Assembly: GCA_963779485.1 (NCBI GenBank)
Contig: CAVZYJ010000014.1
Span: 1 to 64,000 of the forward strand
DNA length: 64,000 nucleotides
Direction of reading: 5' to 3'
From: CAVVJA01 sp963779485
Lineage (GTDB): Bacteria; Actinomycetota; Actinomycetes; Mycobacteriales; Jatrophihabitantaceae
In this document: in pieces, positions 33,660 to 42,774 of the stretch
How positions within the stretch are numbered: position 1 is the first letter of the stretch
Layout of the letters: each line of letters begins with the position of its first letter
The notes under the pieces: generated by a model
Told to the model about the DNA's origin: nothing
What the model saw: the letters and a program-made list of their open reading frames with translations, nothing else
Databases searched by the model: none
Program-made: the position numbers and the translations under genes

Positions 33660-33860
33660 ATGAATAAGCAGCTGCTCGCACCCACCCATCCCACGCATCT
33701 GGATCCGGCCGTCGAGCTCGAGCAGGCACAGGATGCAGCAAACGTGTGCTGCGACATGTGCCCGCATCCCCTTGATCAGCATGACGCCATCGCCCAGCGG
33801 TTCTGCACCGCGACCTCGGCGGGCGCCCTGAGCCGCGGTTGCATCTGTACGGGATCCTGA
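33660..33860 (+). CDS. Small Cys-rich protein of actinobacterial type
   Basis: This is a 66-residue protein. The C-terminal 35 residues have the pattern CCDMCPHPLDQHDAIAQRFC followed by SRGCIC, with six cysteines and two histidines, matching a group of short actinobacterial hypotheticals that end RGCxC. A zinc-binding fold is likely. Function is unknown. It stands alone between the GCS-like gene and mobile-element remnants. Confidence 0.65.
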   Translation: MNKQLLAPTHPTHLDPAVELEQAQDAANVCCDMCPHPLDQHDAIAQRFCTATSAGALSRGCICTGS

Positions 33861-33869
33861 GCATCCGGC

Positions 33870-34018
33870 GACTCGGAGCGCGCGTTCGGTGCGACCTTGC
33901 GATGCTCGCACCGATAGCGCGGCGCACCTGCCGCGCGGCCGGGCACGAGTTCGTCGAGCACCCGCGGGTAGACCGCCCGGTCGGTGGTGACCTCGACCGG
34001 CGCGGGGCCACCGCAGCG
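33870..34018 (-). pseudogene. Fragment of an IS6-type transposase
   Basis: On the minus strand, bases near 34018 downward read APVEVTTDRAVYPRVLDELV. This matches the region around the second catalytic Asp of IS6-family DDE transposases (family consensus VTTDKAxAYPRVLDEL). Neighbouring transposase sequence is not recognisable, and no terminal inverted repeats are seen. It abuts the integrase fragment, suggesting layered insertion and decay. Confidence 0.5.
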
Positions 34019-34023
34019 ACAGA

Positions 34024-34233
34024 TATCGCGCCGCTGCCGGCCGGGGACTGACGACTCGAAAGCTCCTTCTTCAGCGCACGCTCAGCGGCGGCCCGGGAAC
34101 GGCCGGTCTTGGCTACCAGCCGCGTGCGGCCGTCGTAGTCTCGGAGTCGTGCCCGGGCCTGGATATCGCCGCTCGACTGCTCGACGAAGCCGATCTTGCC
34201 GAATGTGCCCACCGGCAGTGGGGGTCGTCCCAT
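34024..34233 (-). pseudogene. N-terminal fragment of a tyrosine-type integrase
   Basis: About 70 residues from the ATG at 34233 (GRPPLPVGTFGKIGFVEQSS, then QARARLRDYDGRTRLVAKTG and AAAERALKKELSSR) match the DNA-arm-binding N-terminus of actinobacterial site-specific integrases. The core-binding and catalytic domains are missing; after SPAGSGAIS the sequence becomes unrelated. It starts 50 bases beyond the 3' end of tRNA-Asn on the same strand, the classic place of an integrase at its tRNA attachment site. It is a relic of an element that has largely been lost. Confidence 0.7.
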
Positions 34234-34282
34234 GCGGCACCATGCATGATCTTAACGCCACACGACACTAGAGGCCCCGGAT

Positions 34283-34358
34283 TGGCTCCCCCGGCGGGAC
34301 TCGAACCTGCAACCTGCCGATTAACAGTCGGACGCTCTGCCAATTGAGCTACGGGGGA
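34283..34358 (-). tRNA. tRNA-Asn (anticodon GTT)
   Basis: The minus strand gives a complete cloverleaf. The acceptor arms TCCCCCG and CGGGGGA pair perfectly, the D-arm is AGCTCAATTGGCAGAGC, the anticodon loop is CTGTTAA with anticodon GTT, and the T-arm contains GGTTCGAGTCC. The 3' CCA is encoded. The 3' end faces an integrase remnant, so this gene probably served as an integration site. Confidence 0.97.
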
Positions 34359-34484
34359 CGGCGCCCGATGCGTGCGGGCGTGGCCGTGTCAGGGTATCTC
34401 ATCGTCGTACCCGAGTCGGGCCCAGCTAGTGTCTCGGGTGAGCAGAGAATCCAGGCCGCAGGTGAAACGGAGGGAGTCGCACAG

Positions 34485-34754
34485 ATGAAGCTGTCGTTCC
34501 TGGTCGGCGCCGCCATCGGCTACGTGCTCGGCGCTCGGGCGGGCCGAGAGCGGTACGAGTCGATCGTGCGATTCGGCCGGAGAGTGGCCGGCAGTCAGAC
34601 GGTCCAGTCAACGGCCGGAGTGCTCCAGGCCCAGATCGACGACGTCCGTCACCGAGCCGCCGGCGCGGTGACCAGCAAGCTGCATCCTGCGCGCGGCCGC
34701 GCGTCGACGGTGACGGCGACCGGATCCGGCGAGCCGAACGGCTACCGCCCCTGA
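34485..34754 (+). CDS. Small YtxH-like membrane-associated protein
   Basis: This is an 89-residue protein. The ATG at 34485 follows GGAGGGAG. It opens KLSFLVGAAIGYVLGARAGR, a glycine-rich single helix typical of YtxH-like proteins. A basic, helical stretch (RYESIVRFGRRVAGSQ) and a hydrophilic tail follow. Such proteins are associated with the membrane and of unknown function. It is convergent with the dnaG operon. Confidence 0.75.
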   Translation: MKLSFLVGAAIGYVLGARAGRERYESIVRFGRRVAGSQTVQSTAGVLQAQIDDVRHRAAGAVTSKLHPARGRASTVTATGSGEPNGYRP

Positions 34755-34769
34755 TCGCTGGATCAGCGT

Positions 34770-35276
34770 TCACGCAGAGTACGCGGCCCGCAATCCGTTC
34801 ACGCGTTCGGCGATGCCGGCGCGGGTCGCCGTCGTATCCCGGGTTCCCGGCTCCAGCCGCACCCACCAGGTCACGCCATCGCGGCCGGGAATGCGGCGCC
34901 CGACGAACCGCGCGGCGCCCCCGGGTACCGGGTGTACCTCGGAGCGAACGACACTCGACTCGACCCGTTTGCGCACGATCGGCGGAAGATCGCGCGGGTT
35001 GACGATCCGCGTCGAAACCGGCGGCCGGTCGACAAGGATCATGTCGTCGATCACGTCGGCCTCGGTGACGCTGAGCCAGCCCTCGTACCAGACCGCCTTG
35101 TCGACGTACTCCCAGCCGATGCGTCGCAGCCCGTCCGGGAACGGCCACCAGAGCCCCCGCGACGTCGCGACGACGACGCCGACCTCGACATCGGCGAACG
35201 AGACCACCCGCTCGTCTCGATCCAATTGCTGCAGGACGGACGCCGGCGGTTGCGGTCGCCGGCGCAGCCAGGGCAC
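34770..35276 (-). CDS. Conserved hypothetical protein downstream of dnaG
   Basis: This is a 168-residue protein. The GTG at 35276 shares one base with the dnaG stop (TAGTG), so it is translated after dnaG. The much longer open frame reaching 36515 is antisense-like shadow over dnaG and is not used. The protein is soluble and beta-rich (VVSFADVEVGVVVATSRGLW, WWPFPDGLRRIGWEYVDKAV, WWVRLEPGTRD). It is known only as a conserved actinobacterial neighbour of dnaG. No catalytic motif is seen. Confidence 0.75.
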   Translation of the reverse strand: MPWLRRRPQPPASVLQQLDRDERVVSFADVEVGVVVATSRGLWWPFPDGLRRIGWEYVDKAVWYEGWLSVTEADVIDDMILVDRPPVSTRIVNPRDLPPIVRKRVESSVVRSEVHPVPGGAARFVGRRIPGRDGVTWWVRLEPGTRDTTATRAGIAERVNGLRAAYSA

Positions 35277-37129
35277 TACAGGCCGCCTATCGCGCGCTCG
35301 CGCAGCCGGATCCGGTGCATCTCCAACGCGACCAGTTCGCCCCACAGGCGGCTGTGCTCCTCGGCGTTCTCGATCGGGTTGATCCGCTGCACCCGGGACT
35401 TCAGCGCGGTGACCTGCCGGGCGACCACCATCTCCTGCAGCCGGGCGAGCAGCACGTCGGCGTAGTTCTCCGGTGTTCCGCTGATCGTGTGCAGCGGTTC
35501 CACGGCCAACGCGTGCACGAGCGATCGGGCCGCGTCGTCGGGCAATTGTCCGACGACGGCCTCGGCCCATCCTGGGCCGGTCACCGCGCTGGCCGTTCCG
35601 CCGGCGGCGGCGATCGCGGCGCGCACGGCCTGGTGCGCCGACACCACGAACGCTGACGGTTCGAGCGCGTCGAACGCCGGACCGGCCACCGCGGGCAGCT
35701 GCATCGCGACCTTGAGCACCTCCCGCTCCACCGAGACGACGGCCTCGTCGATCGGCGGCGTCGCCGGCCGGCGCGACGGCTCCTCCTGACGGCCACCGGA
35801 GCGCACGACGCCGCGGACTCGGGCGAGTACCCGGTCTGGATCGTCCACGCCGACCATCCGAGCCAGCAACTGCGCGTACTCGACTCGCAGCGAGTGATCC
35901 TTGATCCGGGCGACCAGCGGCACGCCCTGATCGAGGGCCGCGGCCCGTCCCTCGGCCGTGTCGAGATCGTGCCGGTCCACGACCGAGCTCAGCACGAAGC
36001 GCACGAGCGGCACCCGGCGAGCGACCAGATCGCGCACCGCCTCGTCGCCGGCCTTCTGCCGCAGTTCGCACGGGTCCAGCCCCGTCGGCTCGATCGCGAC
36101 GAAGGTCTGGGCCATGAACTTCTGGTCGTCGGCGAACGCGCGCTCGGCCGCCTTCATCCCAGCTGCGTCGCCGTCGAACGTGAAGATGATCTCGCCGGAG
36201 AACGCATCCGAGTCCATGAGCAGCCGGCGTAGGAGGCCGACGTGCTCCCCGCCGAACGCCGTGCCGCAGGTGGCCACCGCGGTCGGCACCCCGGCGAGAT
36301 GCGCGGCCATGACGTCCGTGTAGCCCTCGACGATCACGGCTCGGTGCTGCCGGGCGATCTCTCGCTTGGCCAGGTCCACGCCGTAGAGCAGCTGGCTCTT
36401 CTTGTAGATCGGCGTCTCGGGCGTGTTGAGGTACTTGGCCTCGACCGGGTCGTCGTCGAACAGCCGCCGGGCGCCGAAGCCGACCACGTCTCCGGCCAGG
36501 TCGCGGACCGGCCACAGCAGCCGTCGGTGGAAGCGGTCGATCAGCGATCCCCGAGATGACTGCCGGGCCAGTCCCGCGGCGACGAGCTCCGAAGAGGCGA
36601 AGCCACGGCCGAGCAGCGTTTTGGTCAGCGCGTCCCAGCCCGCAGGGGCGAACCCGCAGCCGAAAGTCGCGGCGGCGGCCTGGTCGAATCCTCGCTCCTC
36701 GAGGAAGGCTCGGGCGACCGCCCCGTCCGGTCCGGCCAGTTGCTCGGCGTAGAACGACGCCGCCGCGGCGTGGGCTTCGACCAGCCGGGACCGCTGGCCC
36801 GGCGCTCGGCTCGGCCCCGGTCCCTCGACGTAGTGCAGCTCGATTCCCGCCGCCGCCGCCAGCCGCTCCACCGCCTCGCCGAAGCTGACGTGCTCGATCC
36901 GCTCGACGAACCGGATGACGTCACCGCCCACGCCGCATCCGAAGCAGTGGAACAGGCCCCGCGCCGGCGAAACCGACAGAGAGGGCGACTTCTCCTCGTG
37001 GAACGGGCAGAGTCCCTTCAGGTTGCCGCCGCCGGCGTTGCGCAATGCGACGTGTTCACCGATGACATCGGCGATCGGCGACCGGTCGCGGACCGCGGCG
37101 ACGTCCTCGTCCCGGATGCGACCCGCCAC
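35276..37129 (-). CDS. dnaG: DNA primase
   Basis: This is a 617-residue protein, normal length for actinobacterial DnaG. It makes RNA primers at the replication fork with the DnaB helicase. The N-terminal CHC2 zinc-binding domain (residues 40-66) reads LCPFHEEKSPSLSVSPARG then FHCFGCG. The primase core and Toprim domain include VIVEGYTDVMAAHLAG and FTFDGDAAGMKAAERAF, with the catalytic Glu and Asp-x-Asp visible. The C-terminal 150 residues form the helicase-binding domain. A hypothetical gene follows with a one-base overlap; dgt lies just upstream, so the three are likely co-transcribed. Confidence 0.97.
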   Translation of the reverse strand: MAGRIRDEDVAAVRDRSPIADVIGEHVALRNAGGGNLKGLCPFHEEKSPSLSVSPARGLFHCFGCGVGGDVIRFVERIEHVSFGEAVERLAAAAGIELHYVEGPGPSRAPGQRSRLVEAHAAAASFYAEQLAGPDGAVARAFLEERGFDQAAAATFGCGFAPAGWDALTKTLLGRGFASSELVAAGLARQSSRGSLIDRFHRRLLWPVRDLAGDVVGFGARRLFDDDPVEAKYLNTPETPIYKKSQLLYGVDLAKREIARQHRAVIVEGYTDVMAAHLAGVPTAVATCGTAFGGEHVGLLRRLLMDSDAFSGEIIFTFDGDAAGMKAAERAFADDQKFMAQTFVAIEPTGLDPCELRQKAGDEAVRDLVARRVPLVRFVLSSVVDRHDLDTAEGRAAALDQGVPLVARIKDHSLRVEYAQLLARMVGVDDPDRVLARVRGVVRSGGRQEEPSRRPATPPIDEAVVSVEREVLKVAMQLPAVAGPAFDALEPSAFVVSAHQAVRAAIAAAGGTASAVTGPGWAEAVVGQLPDDAARSLVHALAVEPLHTISGTPENYADVLLARLQEMVVARQVTALKSRVQRINPIENAEEHSRLWGELVALEMHRIRLRERAIGGL

Positions 37130-37140
37130 GAGAGGCGAGT

Positions 37141-38400
37141 CTAGGCACGAACGCCGACGCCCGGTCGGCCGCGTAGGGCGGCGAGCCAGGCCGTCGCAGC
37201 CGAATCGGTGAGTTGTGCGACCTGGTCCACCACCGCCCGGAGTCGCCCGGCGTCATCAGGCGCAGCCGCCCAGGCGGCGCGGGCCACGGAGCCTAACCCC
37301 GGAGGAGCGGACTCGAACAGCGCCGACGCCAACTCGTGCAGCGTTCGACGCTGGCCGGCCAGTCGCTCGTCGGTGCCCGGCCGGCGCATGACGTAGTGGG
37401 CGGCGAGCGCCTTCAGCAGGGCACACTCGGCAGCGACCGTCTCCGGAACGACCAGGTCGGCCGCGTAGCGACACAATGCCTCTCGCCCGAACCGCTCACG
37501 GGTGGCGCGGACCGCCGCGCCGACGAATCGGCCGGTTAGCTCGCTGGTCGCCCGCTTCGCGGCGGCCTGAGCCGCGAACGAGCCGTCGTATCCGGCCAGA
37601 TCGGCAAGGGTCGGCAGGGCCAGCAGCCGGTCGAGGACCGGCTCGAGCTGGGCGGCGGGCACGTCCGTGTACAGCTCCCGGGCAACCCCGACCAGCTCGG
37701 TCCGGGCCGTGTCGCCGACCTCGGCGAGCCGGATGTGTCCGCCGTACACACCGTCCTCGACGTCGTGCACCGAGTAGGCCACGTCGTCCGCCCAGTCCAT
37801 GACCTGAGCCTCGAGGCAGCGCCGACGGGCTGGCGCACCGGCCCGAAGCCAGTCGAACGCCGCCCGGTCGTCGGTGTAGACCCCGAACTTCCGGGAGCCG
37901 TCACGACGCGGCCACGGGTACTTCGTGGCTGCGTCCAAGGTGGCCCGAGTCAGGTTCAGTCCGACCGACGTGCCGTCGGATTCGATCACTTTCGCTTCCA
38001 GACGGGTCAGGATCCGCAGGGTCTGGGCGTTGGCCTCGAATCCGCCGATGTCGCGGGCCAGCTGGTCCAACGCGTCCTCGCCGTTGTGGCCGAACGGCGG
38101 GTGCCCGAGGTCATGGGCCAGACCGGCCGCGTCGACGACATCCGGGTCACAGCCGAGAGCCGCCCCCATCTCCCGGGCGATCTGGGCCACTTCGAGAGAG
38201 TGGGTGAGCCGGGTGCGGGGGAAATCGTCCTCGCCCGGGACGACGACCTGGGTCTTGTCCGCGAGCCGGCGGAACGCGTAGGAGTGCAGCACGCGCGCCC
38301 GATCCCGCTCGAACACGCTGCGGCTAAGCGTGGCCGCGCCGGCATCGGCCCGCTTGGCTGGCTCGATCGCGCGGCGAGCGCGCGCCGCCGCGTCGTACAC
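37141..38400 (-). CDS. dgt: Deoxyguanosinetriphosphate triphosphohydrolase-like protein
   Basis: This is a 419-residue protein from the GTG at 38400. The HD-domain metal site is visible as RTRLTHSLEVAQIAREMG and AGLAHDLGHPPFGHNGEDAL, with a downstream Asp in QVMDWADDVAYSVHDVEDGV. It hydrolyses dNTPs to deoxynucleoside plus tripolyphosphate and helps set dNTP pools. It lies directly upstream of dnaG and three bases after a YbjN-like gene, a common actinobacterial order. Confidence 0.94.
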   Translation of the reverse strand: MYDAAARARRAIEPAKRADAGAATLSRSVFERDRARVLHSYAFRRLADKTQVVVPGEDDFPRTRLTHSLEVAQIAREMGAALGCDPDVVDAAGLAHDLGHPPFGHNGEDALDQLARDIGGFEANAQTLRILTRLEAKVIESDGTSVGLNLTRATLDAATKYPWPRRDGSRKFGVYTDDRAAFDWLRAGAPARRRCLEAQVMDWADDVAYSVHDVEDGVYGGHIRLAEVGDTARTELVGVARELYTDVPAAQLEPVLDRLLALPTLADLAGYDGSFAAQAAAKRATSELTGRFVGAAVRATRERFGREALCRYAADLVVPETVAAECALLKALAAHYVMRRPGTDERLAGQRRTLHELASALFESAPPGLGSVARAAWAAAPDDAGRLRAVVDQVAQLTDSAATAWLAALRGRPGVGVRA

Positions 38401-38403
38401 CGG

Positions 38404-38892
38404 CTAGTCGCCCTCGGGGACCTGGTCGTCGACCCACTCGGCGAAGCGCAGCAACGTGTCGATCCAGACGCCCACTGTGTACTTCAGCTGGTTGCGGGTG
38501 ACTCCGGCTTCGAAGTCGTAGCACTGCTCGGCGCAGATGCCCACCATGCCGTCGTCCGGCAGGACGGTATAGGCCTTCGGAAACAGCTTGGTGCGGTTCC
38601 AATCGTCGAGCATCAACGCGATGGACGGGCGGAGGTCGACGGCGAACCGCCGGTTGACGTACATCCGCGCCTGGACGACCTCATTGCGGTCCCCGTAGTG
38701 GAAGAAGTAGACGCTGCACTTCTCCCACCGGACGGTAAGGTCGCCATCGTCGTCGATCGTGTGCTTCAGCCCGTACTCGTCGAGGATCTGCTGCAGGACG
38801 GCTGTCGTCGGAGAGATCTCAGTGTTGCCGCGCGGCTCGCGACGGCGCTGCGTCAACGCCTCTTCGGGCGAGCGCGAGCGGCGACGGAACAT
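38404..38892 (-). CDS. YbjN domain-containing protein
   Basis: This is a 162-residue protein with a basic N-terminus (FRRRSRSPEEALTQRRRE) and a YbjN/T3SS-chaperone-like alpha-beta domain (LQQILDEYGLKHTIDDDGDL, WNRTKLFPKAYTVLPDDGMV, EAGVTRNQLKYTVGVWIDTL). Function is unknown; in actinobacteria these sit near dgt or dnaG. Its stop is three bases from the start of dgt, so the genes probably form one operon. Confidence 0.85.
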   Translation of the reverse strand: MFRRRSRSPEEALTQRRREPRGNTEISPTTAVLQQILDEYGLKHTIDDDGDLTVRWEKCSVYFFHYGDRNEVVQARMYVNRRFAVDLRPSIALMLDDWNRTKLFPKAYTVLPDDGMVGICAEQCYDFEAGVTRNQLKYTVGVWIDTLLRFAEWVDDQVPEGD

Positions 38893-38901
38893 CCCTCGAA
38901 C

Positions 38902-39966
38902 CTACCTCGCAGCCGAATCCGGCTTTGGTCGGTACGGCGTTCCCATCCAGGTGTCGGACAGCGTGTACCCCTGAGGAAACGGATCGGCCGGATCGAGGCC
39001 GACCTGGGAGATGTCGGTCAGATACGCCTGGCCGGCAACGCTCGAGATCGCCGCCGGGATCGGCCCGACGGTTGTCAGCTCCTCGATCACCGCCTCGAAC
39101 CGGCTGCCGATGATCGACTCGTGTACGAACGGCTCCCCCACCCCGATCTCCTTACGCGCGTGCATGACGGCGAGGCGAGCCGACGTGCCGGTGCCGCAGG
39201 GTGAGCGATCGATCCGACCGGGTGAGACGACCACGGCGTTGCGCGCGGTCAACCCGCCCCCGACCCGCTCGGCCGGCCGGGTGAACTCGGTGATCGTAAT
39301 GCCCGCGAACTCTGGATGCTCCGGGTGCACAACCGGAAGCTGCGCGGCCGCCGCCTGCTTGACCTGCTGGCCGACGACACACAGATCCCGAGCCTCGTCG
39401 GGCGCAAGCCGGAAGCCCAGGCTCGGCCCGTCGACGAGCACGTAGGCCATGCCACCCCACGCGACGTCGACCGACAGGGTGCCGAGGTCTGGCACCTCCA
39501 CCGGGGCGTCGAGGTGGTAGACGAAGGCGGGCTGGTTGCGAAACCGGACGCTCGTCACCTTCCCCTCGTGGCACGCGCAGGTCAGCCGGATCAGGCCAGC
39601 CGGCGATTCGAGGACGAGTTCGGTCATCGGCTCGACCATGGGCAGCAAGCCCGTTTCCAGCACGACCGTAGCCACGCAGATCGTGTTGCTGCCCGACATG
39701 ACGGGGTACTCCGTCGACTCCATCACGACGTAGCCGAGCTGCGCTTCCGGATGGTTGGACGGCAACACGATATTGGCGCTGCGGATGACGTTGCCGCGGG
39801 GCTCCCTCAGCAGCAGCTGGCGGATGTCGTCGCGGCTTTCGGCCAGGTAGCGCATCTTGTCGAACATCGTGTGACCGGGAACATCGCCAACGCCGCCCAC
39901 GACGACGTTGCCGACCTCCCCTTCCGCGTGCGCACCAACGACTGTCAATACCGTCGAGAACCGCAC
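38902..39966 (-). CDS. Proline racemase superfamily epimerase/dehydratase
   Basis: This is a 354-residue protein matching the proline racemase fold: VGGVGDVPGHTMFDKMRYL, PRGNVIRSANIVLPSNHPEA, YPVMSGSNTICVATVVLETG and RIDRSPCGTGTSARLAVMHA. The first catalytic position is Ser (SGSN) rather than Cys; the second is Cys (SPCGTG). Within this superfamily, Cys/Cys pairs are typical of racemases/epimerases, Cys/Thr of trans-3-hydroxyproline dehydratases, and Ser/Cys enzymes have been assigned to hydroxyproline epimerases. A hydroxyproline 2-epimerase is therefore the best guess. No catabolic partner genes are adjacent. Confidence 0.85.
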   Translation of the reverse strand: MRFSTVLTVVGAHAEGEVGNVVVGGVGDVPGHTMFDKMRYLAESRDDIRQLLLREPRGNVIRSANIVLPSNHPEAQLGYVVMESTEYPVMSGSNTICVATVVLETGLLPMVEPMTELVLESPAGLIRLTCACHEGKVTSVRFRNQPAFVYHLDAPVEVPDLGTLSVDVAWGGMAYVLVDGPSLGFRLAPDEARDLCVVGQQVKQAAAAQLPVVHPEHPEFAGITITEFTRPAERVGGGLTARNAVVVSPGRIDRSPCGTGTSARLAVMHARKEIGVGEPFVHESIIGSRFEAVIEELTTVGPIPAAISSVAGQAYLTDISQVGLDPADPFPQGYTLSDTWMGTPYRPKPDSAAR

Positions 39967-39989
39967 TCAGGTCCGCTCCCAGTCCGGTC

Positions 39990-42679
39990 TCATGCGGCGT
40001 CGGCCGGCGTGCTGGCCCGGCCCGCCTCGAGTCGAGCGACCGGAACCCGGAACGGTGAGCAGGACACGTAGTCCAGGCCGACCTCGTCGAAGAAGTGGAC
40101 CGAGTCGGGGTCCCCGCCGTGCTCGCCGCACACGCCGAGCTTGAGGCCGGGTCGCTTGGCCCGCCCTCTCTCGGCGCCGACGCGGACGAGCTCGCCGACG
40201 CCTTCGGGATCGATCGTCTCGAACGGCGAGATGCCGAAGATGCCTTTCTCCAGATAGGCCGAGAAGAACGCCGCCTCGACGTCGTCGCGGGAGAAACCCC
40301 AGGTCGTCTGGGTGAGGTCGTTGGTGCCGAAGGAGAAGAACTCGGCGGACTCGGCGATCTGACCGGCGGTCAGAGCCGCCCGCGGAAGCTCGATCATCGT
40401 TCCGACCAGGAACTCCAGATGCACGCCGGTCTCGGCGCGAACGTCCCGCGCGACCTGAATGATGTCCTGCTTGACCGTCTCGAATTCCTGGACGTTGGCG
40501 ACCAGCGGAACCATGATCTCCACCCGCGGCACGCCGCCGACCAGGATGCGCTCGGCGGCCGCTTGCAGGATCGCCCGCGCCTGCATGGCGAACAGTCCGG
40601 GAATCACCACCCCGAGCCGGACCCCGCGCAGCCCGAGCATCGGGTTCTGCTCGTGCAGCCTGTGCACGGCCTGCAGCAGGCGCAGGTCGTTCTCCCGCGC
40701 GTCACCGCGAGCCTCCGCCACCGCCACCCGCACCGACAGCTCGGTGATGTCGGGCAGGAACTCGTGCAGCGGCGGGTCGAGAAGCCGGATCGTGACCGGC
40801 AGTCCGTCCATCGCCTCGAGGATGCCGACGAAGTCCTCCCGCTGCAGCGGAAGCAGCTCCGCCAGCTGGCGGTCGCGCTCCTCGTCGGTGTCGGCGAGGA
40901 TCAGGGCCTCGACCAGCGCGCGCCGATCACCCAGGAACATGTGCTCGGTCCGGCACAGCCCGATGCCCTCGGCGCCGAACCGCCGGGCCCGTTCCGCGTC
41001 CTCGGCGGTGTCGACGTTGGCCCGCACCGCCATCCGCCGCATGCCGTCGGCGTGCCGCATGAGCCGGTGAACCGCCGCGACCAGGTCGCCAGTGTCCGGC
41101 GAATCCGGGTCGAGCTCGCCCTCGAAGTACTGCACCACCGGCGGTTCGACGACCGGGACCTCGCCGAGGAACACCTCACCGGACGTGCCGTCGATCGAGA
41201 TGACGTCGCCCTCGTGGACCTCGATGCCACCCTTGACCCGGAATCGCCGGTCCTTGGTGGACACGTCGAGCATTTCGGCCCCGCAGACACAGGTCTTGCC
41301 CATGCCGCGGGCCACCACCGCCGCGTGGCTGGTCTTGCCGCCGCGACTGGTCAGGATGCCCTGGGCCGCGACCATGCCGCCCAGATCGTCCGGGTTGGTC
41401 TCCCGGCGGACCAGGATCACCTTCTCCCCCGACCGCGACCACTTGATCGCGGTATAGGAGTCGAACACCACCCGACCGACAGCCGCGCCCGGTGAGGCGT
41501 TCATCCCCTGCGCGATCTTCTTGCGGCCCACCGTGTCGTCGAACCGCGGGAACATCAATTGGGCCAGCTGGGCCCCGGTTACGCGTTGCAGGGCCTCGTC
41601 CAGGTCGATCAGGCCCTGGTCGACGAGTTGGGTCGCGATCCGGAATGCCGCCGCCGCGGTCCGTTTGCCGACTCGGGTCTGCAGCATCCACAGCTTGCCG
41701 CGTTCGATGGTGAACTCGATGTCGCACAGGTCGCGGTAGTGCTCCTCGAGGGTGCGCATGATCTCCAGCAGCTCGGTCGTAGGAGCGCTTGTCGATCTGC
41801 TCCAGGTCAGCCAGCGGCACCGTGTTACGGATCCCGGCCACCACGTCCTCACCCTGCGCGTTTTGCAGGTAGTCACCGTAGATGCCCTGCGCGCCGGACG
41901 CCGGATCCCGGGTGAAGGCCACCCCGGTACCCGAATCCATCCCCAGATTCCCGAACACCATCGCCACGATGTTCACCGCCGTGCCCAGCTCGCGCCGGGA
42001 TCCGTTCCTGCCGCCGGTAGATCACCGCCCGCTCGGTGTTCCACGAGTCGAACACCGCCCGCACCGCCAGCTCCAGCTGCTCGCGCGGCTCCTGCGGGAA
42101 CTCGCGGCCGGCCTGCTCGACCACCACCTGCTTGAACGTCTCGACGAGCGTGCGCAGGTCGGCGGCGTCCAGATCGAGATCGTTCTTCGTGCCCTTGACC
42201 TGTTTGGCGGAGTCCAGCGCGTCCTCGAAGTGCTCGCCCTTGATACCGAGCACCGTCTTGCCGAACATCTGGATCAGCCGCCGGTAGGAGTCGAACGCGA
42301 AGCGTTCGTTGCCGGCCTGCGCGGCCAGGCCGCGTACCGACTGGTCGTTCAATCCGATGTTGAGGACGGTCTCCATCATCCCGGGCATGGAGAACTTCGC
42401 CCCCGACCGCACCGACACCAGCAGCGGATCTTCGGGATTGCCGAGCCGCTTACCCATCGACTGTTCCAGAGCGGCGAGATGCTCACCCACCTCGTCGGCG
42501 AGTTCGGCTGGCTCCCGGCCGGTCGTCAAATACACCCGACACGCATCAGTGCTGATCGTGAAACCCGGCGGCACCGGCAACTTCAGATTCGTCATCTCGG
42601 CCAGGTTCGCGCCCTTACCGCCCAGCAGATCCTTCAGATCCCTGTTGCCTTCGGCGAAGTCGTAGACGTACTTGGGCAT
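39990..42679 (-). pseudogene. ppdK: Pyruvate, phosphate dikinase, read with two frame changes
   Basis: Coding runs from the ATG at 42679 (YVYDFAEGNRDLKDLLGGKG), changes frame near 42007 and again near 41775, and ends at 39990. Each break is explained by one extra base in a two-base run (CC on the plus strand at 42007-42008, GG at 41775-41776). All PPDK landmarks are kept: the nucleotide-binding region (GGKGANLAEMTNLKLPVPPG), the phospho-His loop (GGKTSHAAVVARGMGKTCVC), GAEGIGLCRTEHMFLGD, and the PEP/pyruvate domain with GTMIELPRAAL, FGTNDLTQTTWGFSRDD and LGVCGEHGGDP. It interconverts pyruvate, ATP and phosphate with PEP, AMP and PPi. Sequencing error is more likely than true loss. Confidence 0.9.
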
Positions 42680-42774
42680 AGCGATCTCACCATCTCGATC
42701 GGTCGCGGGGGTTACCTGACGTTAAGTCCCGGGATCGCTTTCGGCATAGGACACCGGTCATAGTCGGCTGGCCA

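Noticed and set aside
33437..33667. Short plus-strand frame after the GCS-like gene
   Set aside because: No ribosome site and no recognisable sequence.
35277..36515. Extension of the 34770-35276 gene upstream to 36515
   Set aside because: The extension is a low-complexity Arg-rich shadow of dnaG; the real gene starts at the dnaG stop.
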